From assembly GCA_902799045.1 (NCBI GenBank), contig CADBZH010000019.1:27356-91355 (forward strand): 64,000 nucleotides of DNA, in the 5' to 3' direction. Each line of letters begins with the position of its first letter. Position 1 is the first letter of the stretch. Origin of the DNA: an uncultured Eubacteriales bacterium (GTDB lineage: Bacteria; Bacillota; Clostridia; Christensenellales; Aristaeellaceae). Below are positions 61,337 to 64,000 of this stretch, piece by piece. The translations under genes and the position numbers were made by a program. The notes beneath the pieces were generated by a model, which was not told the origin of the DNA, did not search any database, and saw only the letters and a program-made list of their open reading frames with translations.

Positions 61337-62413
61337 ATGCCGGCATACAAAGACAAGGCAAAGGGCACATGGTATGCGTCCTTTTACTACGAGGACTGGA
61401 CGGGCAAGAAAGTAAAGAAAATGAAACGGGGCTTTCCCACCAAGCGGGAGGCTCTGGAGTGGGAGCGGACATTCCTGCAACAACAGACCGCCGACCTGGA
61501 AATGACCTTTGAAAACTTCGTGGCTGTCTATGTGGCGGACATGAAAGGCCGTATCAAGGAAAACACCTGGGGGACGAAAGAGCATATCCTCTACAAGAAG
61601 TTGGTGCCGTACTTCGGCAAGCGGAAGATGTGCGACATTCACTCCAAGGAGGTCATCGCCTGGCAGAATGAAATGCTGGGTTACCGGGACAAGAACGGCA
61701 AGCCCTACTCTCCGGTGTACTTAAAAACGCTGCACAATCAGTTGAGCGCCGTGTTCAACCATGCGGTACGGCACTACAATCTAAAGGTCAATCCCGCTGC
61801 CCAGGCGGGCAATATGGGAAAGCCAAAGGGACGGGAAATGCTGTTCTGGACAAAGGCGGAGTATCTGAAATTCGCCGAGGCCATGATGGACAAGCCCCTT
61901 TCCTATTACGCCTTTGAAATGCTCTACTGGTGCGGCGTCCGGGAGGGGGAGCTGCTGGCCCTCACTCCTGGCGACTTCGACTTTGAGAAACAGACCGTCA
62001 CCATCTCCAAGTCCTACCAGCGGATTAAGGGCAAGGATGTGATTACCGACCCCAAGACCCCTAAGAGCAACCGGGTCATTCAAATGCCCGCTTTCCTCTG
62101 TGAAGAAATGCGAGACTATATCAAGAGCCTGTATGGGGTGAAGCCCACCGACCGCATTTTCACGGTGACAAAATCCTACCTCCACCGGGAGATGGACAGG
62201 GGTGCGAAAGAGGCCGGGGTAAAGCGGATCAGAATACACGACCTGAGGCACTCCCACATTTCGCTGCTCATTGACATGGGCTTTACGGCCCTGGCAATCG
62301 CTGACCGGGTGGGACATGAAAGCATTGATATTACCTACCGCTACGCCCACCTGTTCCCCACCCGGCAGGCGGAGATGGCGGACAAACTGGACATGGAGCG
62401 AAAGGGGGCCTAA
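61337..62413 (+). CDS. int: Tyrosine recombinase/integrase
   Basis: The 358-residue protein has an N-terminal AP2-like arm-binding part (KGTWYASFYYEDWTGKKVKK), a SAM-like core-binding domain (residues about 60-150) and the catalytic domain. The catalytic residues are Arg in CGVREGELLAL, His-x-x-Arg in HDLRHSH, His in GHESID and Tyr in YRYAHL. ATG 61337 follows TAAGGAGGG. It would recombine the element into the 3' end of guaA. It precedes a mobilisation gene. Confidence 0.95.
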   Translation: MPAYKDKAKGTWYASFYYEDWTGKKVKKMKRGFPTKREALEWERTFLQQQTADLEMTFENFVAVYVADMKGRIKENTWGTKEHILYKKLVPYFGKRKMCDIHSKEVIAWQNEMLGYRDKNGKPYSPVYLKTLHNQLSAVFNHAVRHYNLKVNPAAQAGNMGKPKGREMLFWTKAEYLKFAEAMMDKPLSYYAFEMLYWCGVREGELLALTPGDFDFEKQTVTISKSYQRIKGKDVITDPKTPKSNRVIQMPAFLCEEMRDYIKSLYGVKPTDRIFTVTKSYLHREMDRGAKEAGVKRIRIHDLRHSHISLLIDMGFTALAIADRVGHESIDITYRYAHLFPTRQAEMADKLDMERKGA

Positions 62414-62416
62414 ATC

Positions 62417-62737
62417 ATGTCAGTGAAAAATCTTGACCGACACAACCGCTGGAGAAACAAAACTGTGGCTTTCCGGGTGTCCCCGGATGAGGACAGGGAA
62501 ATTGAAACCGCTGTGCGGCTCTCCGGCCTTACCAAACAGGACTACATCACCCGACGGCTGCTGTGCCGGGATGTGGTGGTACAGGGCAACCCCAGGGTGT
62601 ATAAGGCCCTGCGGAACGAGCTGGCCGCCGTTCTGGAAGAACTGGAGCGTATCGAGGCCGGGAATGGCGTGGATGGGGAGTTGCTGGACACCATCCGGCT
62701 GATCGCCGCCATCATGGACGGCATGAGGGAGGATTGA
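62417..62737 (+). CDS. MobC-like mobilisation/relaxosome protein
   Basis: The 106-residue protein has a ribbon-helix-helix-like start (KTVAFRVSPDEDREIETAVR, then LSGLTKQDYITRRLL), typical of plasmid mobilisation MobC-type proteins and relaxosome accessory factors. Its start is 3 bp after the integrase stop. A relaxase should follow further right, outside the window. Confidence 0.75.
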   Translation: MSVKNLDRHNRWRNKTVAFRVSPDEDREIETAVRLSGLTKQDYITRRLLCRDVVVQGNPRVYKALRNELAAVLEELERIEAGNGVDGELLDTIRLIAAIMDGMRED

Positions 62738-62740
62738 TAG

Positions 62741-63895
62741 ATGGATAGATTGCAAGAGAAAACGACTGCCCCATATCCGCCTGTTGGCGCAGACGGGGGA
62801 CAGTCGCTCTCACAAAAACCTAACCAAAGTATAGCAGAGGGCGTGACAGAACACAAGCCCCCGGAAAGAGATTTGGAGGAAATCCTGCGGCAGATAAGCC
62901 GGGTCAATGACCCGGCCTATCTGCCTACCGTGTCTATGAATGACCTCTACGAACAGGTGTACCCCGGCAGACCTCCTGTGGTAGACGGTCTGCTCTATGC
63001 GGGGACATATCTCTTTGTGGGCGCTCCCAAGGTGGGCAAGTCCTTTCTCATGGCCCAGCTTGCCTATCATGTGAGTATGGGCCTTTCCCTGTGGGGGTAT
63101 GAGGTGCGCCAGGGGACAGTCCTCTATCTGGCCCTGGAGGACAACCACCGTCGCTTACAGGAGCGGTTGTACCGGATGTTTGGAGTAGAGAGTACCGGAA
63201 ACCTGTTCTTTGCCATCGGAGCTAAGCAGCTCGGCGGTGGCCTGGAGGAGCAGCTAAAGGGCTTTGTCCGGGAACACACGGACACCCGGCTTATTATCAT
63301 CGACACCCTGCAAAAAATCCGGGAGGCCGGGGCAGAGAAGTACAGCTATGCCAACGACTATGAGGTAATCACCAAACTGAAACGGTTTGCCGATATAAGC
63401 GGGGTTTGCCTCCTGGTTGTACATCACACCCGCAAGCAGCAGGCCGATGATAAGTTTGATATGATCTCCGGCACCAACGGCTTATTGGGTGCGGCAGACG
63501 GGGCCTTTCTGCTCCAAAAGGAGCGGCGGGCAGACAACGCCGCCACCCTGGACATTTCTGGGCGGGATCAGCAAGACCAGCGCCTCTACCTCAAGCGGGA
63601 CGAGGAACGGCTTGTGTGGGAGCTGGAGCGGCGGGAAACGGAGCTGCGGCAGGAGCCGCCTGACCCGGTGTTGGAGGCTGTTGCCGCCCTGGTAACGGCG
63701 GAACGGCCAGAGTGGAGAGGGACGGCCACGGAACTTGTCGCCGCCCTGGGGCTGGATATGAAACCCAATGCCCTGGCTATGCGGCTGAATGTCCGGGCGT
63801 GGCGGCTGTCCTATGAGTACCACATCCACTATGAAAGCGCCCGAACCCATGCCGGGCGGAGTATCAAGCTCACGTTGGAGGAACCCCAGGCGTGA
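62741..63895 (+). CDS. RepA-like AAA/RecA-fold ATPase
   Basis: The 384-residue protein has a RecA-type ATPase domain with Walker A GAPKVGKSF (about residues 92-101), Walker B LIIIDTLQKIRE, a VVHHTRK sensor and an N-terminal linker. This matches hexameric RepA-like helicases that help replicate mobile elements (AAA_25 group). The C-terminal region looks like a winged helix (TATELVAALGLDMKPNALAM). It ends at the first GTGAC iteron. The frame starts at ATG 62741, 3 bp after the MobC-like gene. Confidence 0.85.
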   Translation: MDRLQEKTTAPYPPVGADGGQSLSQKPNQSIAEGVTEHKPPERDLEEILRQISRVNDPAYLPTVSMNDLYEQVYPGRPPVVDGLLYAGTYLFVGAPKVGKSFLMAQLAYHVSMGLSLWGYEVRQGTVLYLALEDNHRRLQERLYRMFGVESTGNLFFAIGAKQLGGGLEEQLKGFVREHTDTRLIIIDTLQKIREAGAEKYSYANDYEVITKLKRFADISGVCLLVVHHTRKQQADDKFDMISGTNGLLGAADGAFLLQKERRADNAATLDISGRDQQDQRLYLKRDEERLVWELERRETELRQEPPDPVLEAVAALVTAERPEWRGTATELVAALGLDMKPNALAMRLNVRAWRLSYEYHIHYESARTHAGRSIKLTLEEPQA

Positions 63896-63973
63896 CGACC
63901 GTGACAGCTGTGACAGCTTTTCGGAGTGCGGAGGCGGTGTGTAAAACATCGTCACGGTCGTCACGGCTGTCAC
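63892..63973. repeat. Inverted triplet of 9-bp GTGAC iterons
   Basis: GTGAC occurs at 63892, 63901 and 63910 with a 9-bp period, and GTCAC at 63951, 63960 and 63969 with the same period. The arms share CGTGACGACCGTGAC. The element overlaps the stop of the RepA-like gene and resembles an origin or replication-protein binding site. Confidence 0.75.
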
Positions 63974-64000
63974 GGGGAGCGGGGGCGAAAGTCAAGGGGG

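Overview
The window is about 64 kb of GC-rich chromosome from a spore-lineage Bacillota, most likely a gut-type Clostridia. The evidence is spoIVB, an ECF sigma with a DUF4179 anti-sigma, the tig-clpP-clpX and tilS-hpt-ftsH blocks, an L10-type leader, a pta/butyrate kinase pair, and strong AGGAGG ribosome sites with -35/-10 promoters. No 16S rRNA is present, so genus is not assigned. The last 3.7 kb has different base and codon use and is an integrated mobile element.

Layout. 1-5.2 kb: the start of a leftward gene, ppdK, and a leftward ECF sigma/anti-sigma pair. 5.4-15.5 kb: a seven-gene rightward envelope operon. It encodes a secreted repeat protein, two HlyD-type adaptors, a solute-binding-like protein with an added N-terminal sensor-like half, a MalF/MalG-type permease pair and a MacB-core-like membrane protein, with no ATPase. 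15.8-20.4 kb, leftward: tig, clpP, clpX and an MFS transporter. 20.7-24.4 kb: rplJ-rplL followed by rpmG-secE-nusG-rplK-rplA, which is an unusual order; rplA ends in an exact 57-bp tandem duplication. 24.6-29.8 kb: an L,D-transpeptidase, a NUDIX hydrolase, an Mrp-type Fe-S carrier and a MATE exporter. 29.9-35.0 kb, leftward operon: butyrate kinase, pta, an M19 dipeptidase and a TetM-like GTPase. 35.2-39.6 kb: a eukaryotic-type glycogen branching enzyme, a GH120 beta-xylosidase, tRNA-Gln and tRNA-Glu. 39.8-44.7 kb: an HPr-like protein lacking the active-site His, a YdcF protein, an Rrf2 regulator and a methionine-type ABC importer whose binding protein looks circularly permuted. 45-57 kb: secreted proteins, a nucleotidyltransferase/phosphomannomutase fusion, ftsH-hpt-tilS, spoIVB, an SH3 protein and a DUF4236 protein. 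57.3-58.7 kb: a stand-alone lysin/holin cassette. 58.9-60.2 kb: guaA with an internally deleted, catalytically dead glutaminase domain. 60.2-64 kb: the left end of a mobile element at the 3' end of guaA, with a repressor, excisionase-like gene, tyrosine integrase, MobC-like protein, RepA-like ATPase and GTGAC iterons.

The intergenic regions carry several families of hairpin repeats. One has four copies here, and one repeat-like hairpin appears to lie inside the TetM-like GTPase gene. The most unusual items are the permuted MetQ, the truncated GuaA, the ATPase-less hybrid transporter/adaptor operon, the rplA duplication and the spoIVB reading frame running through a terminator-like hairpin.
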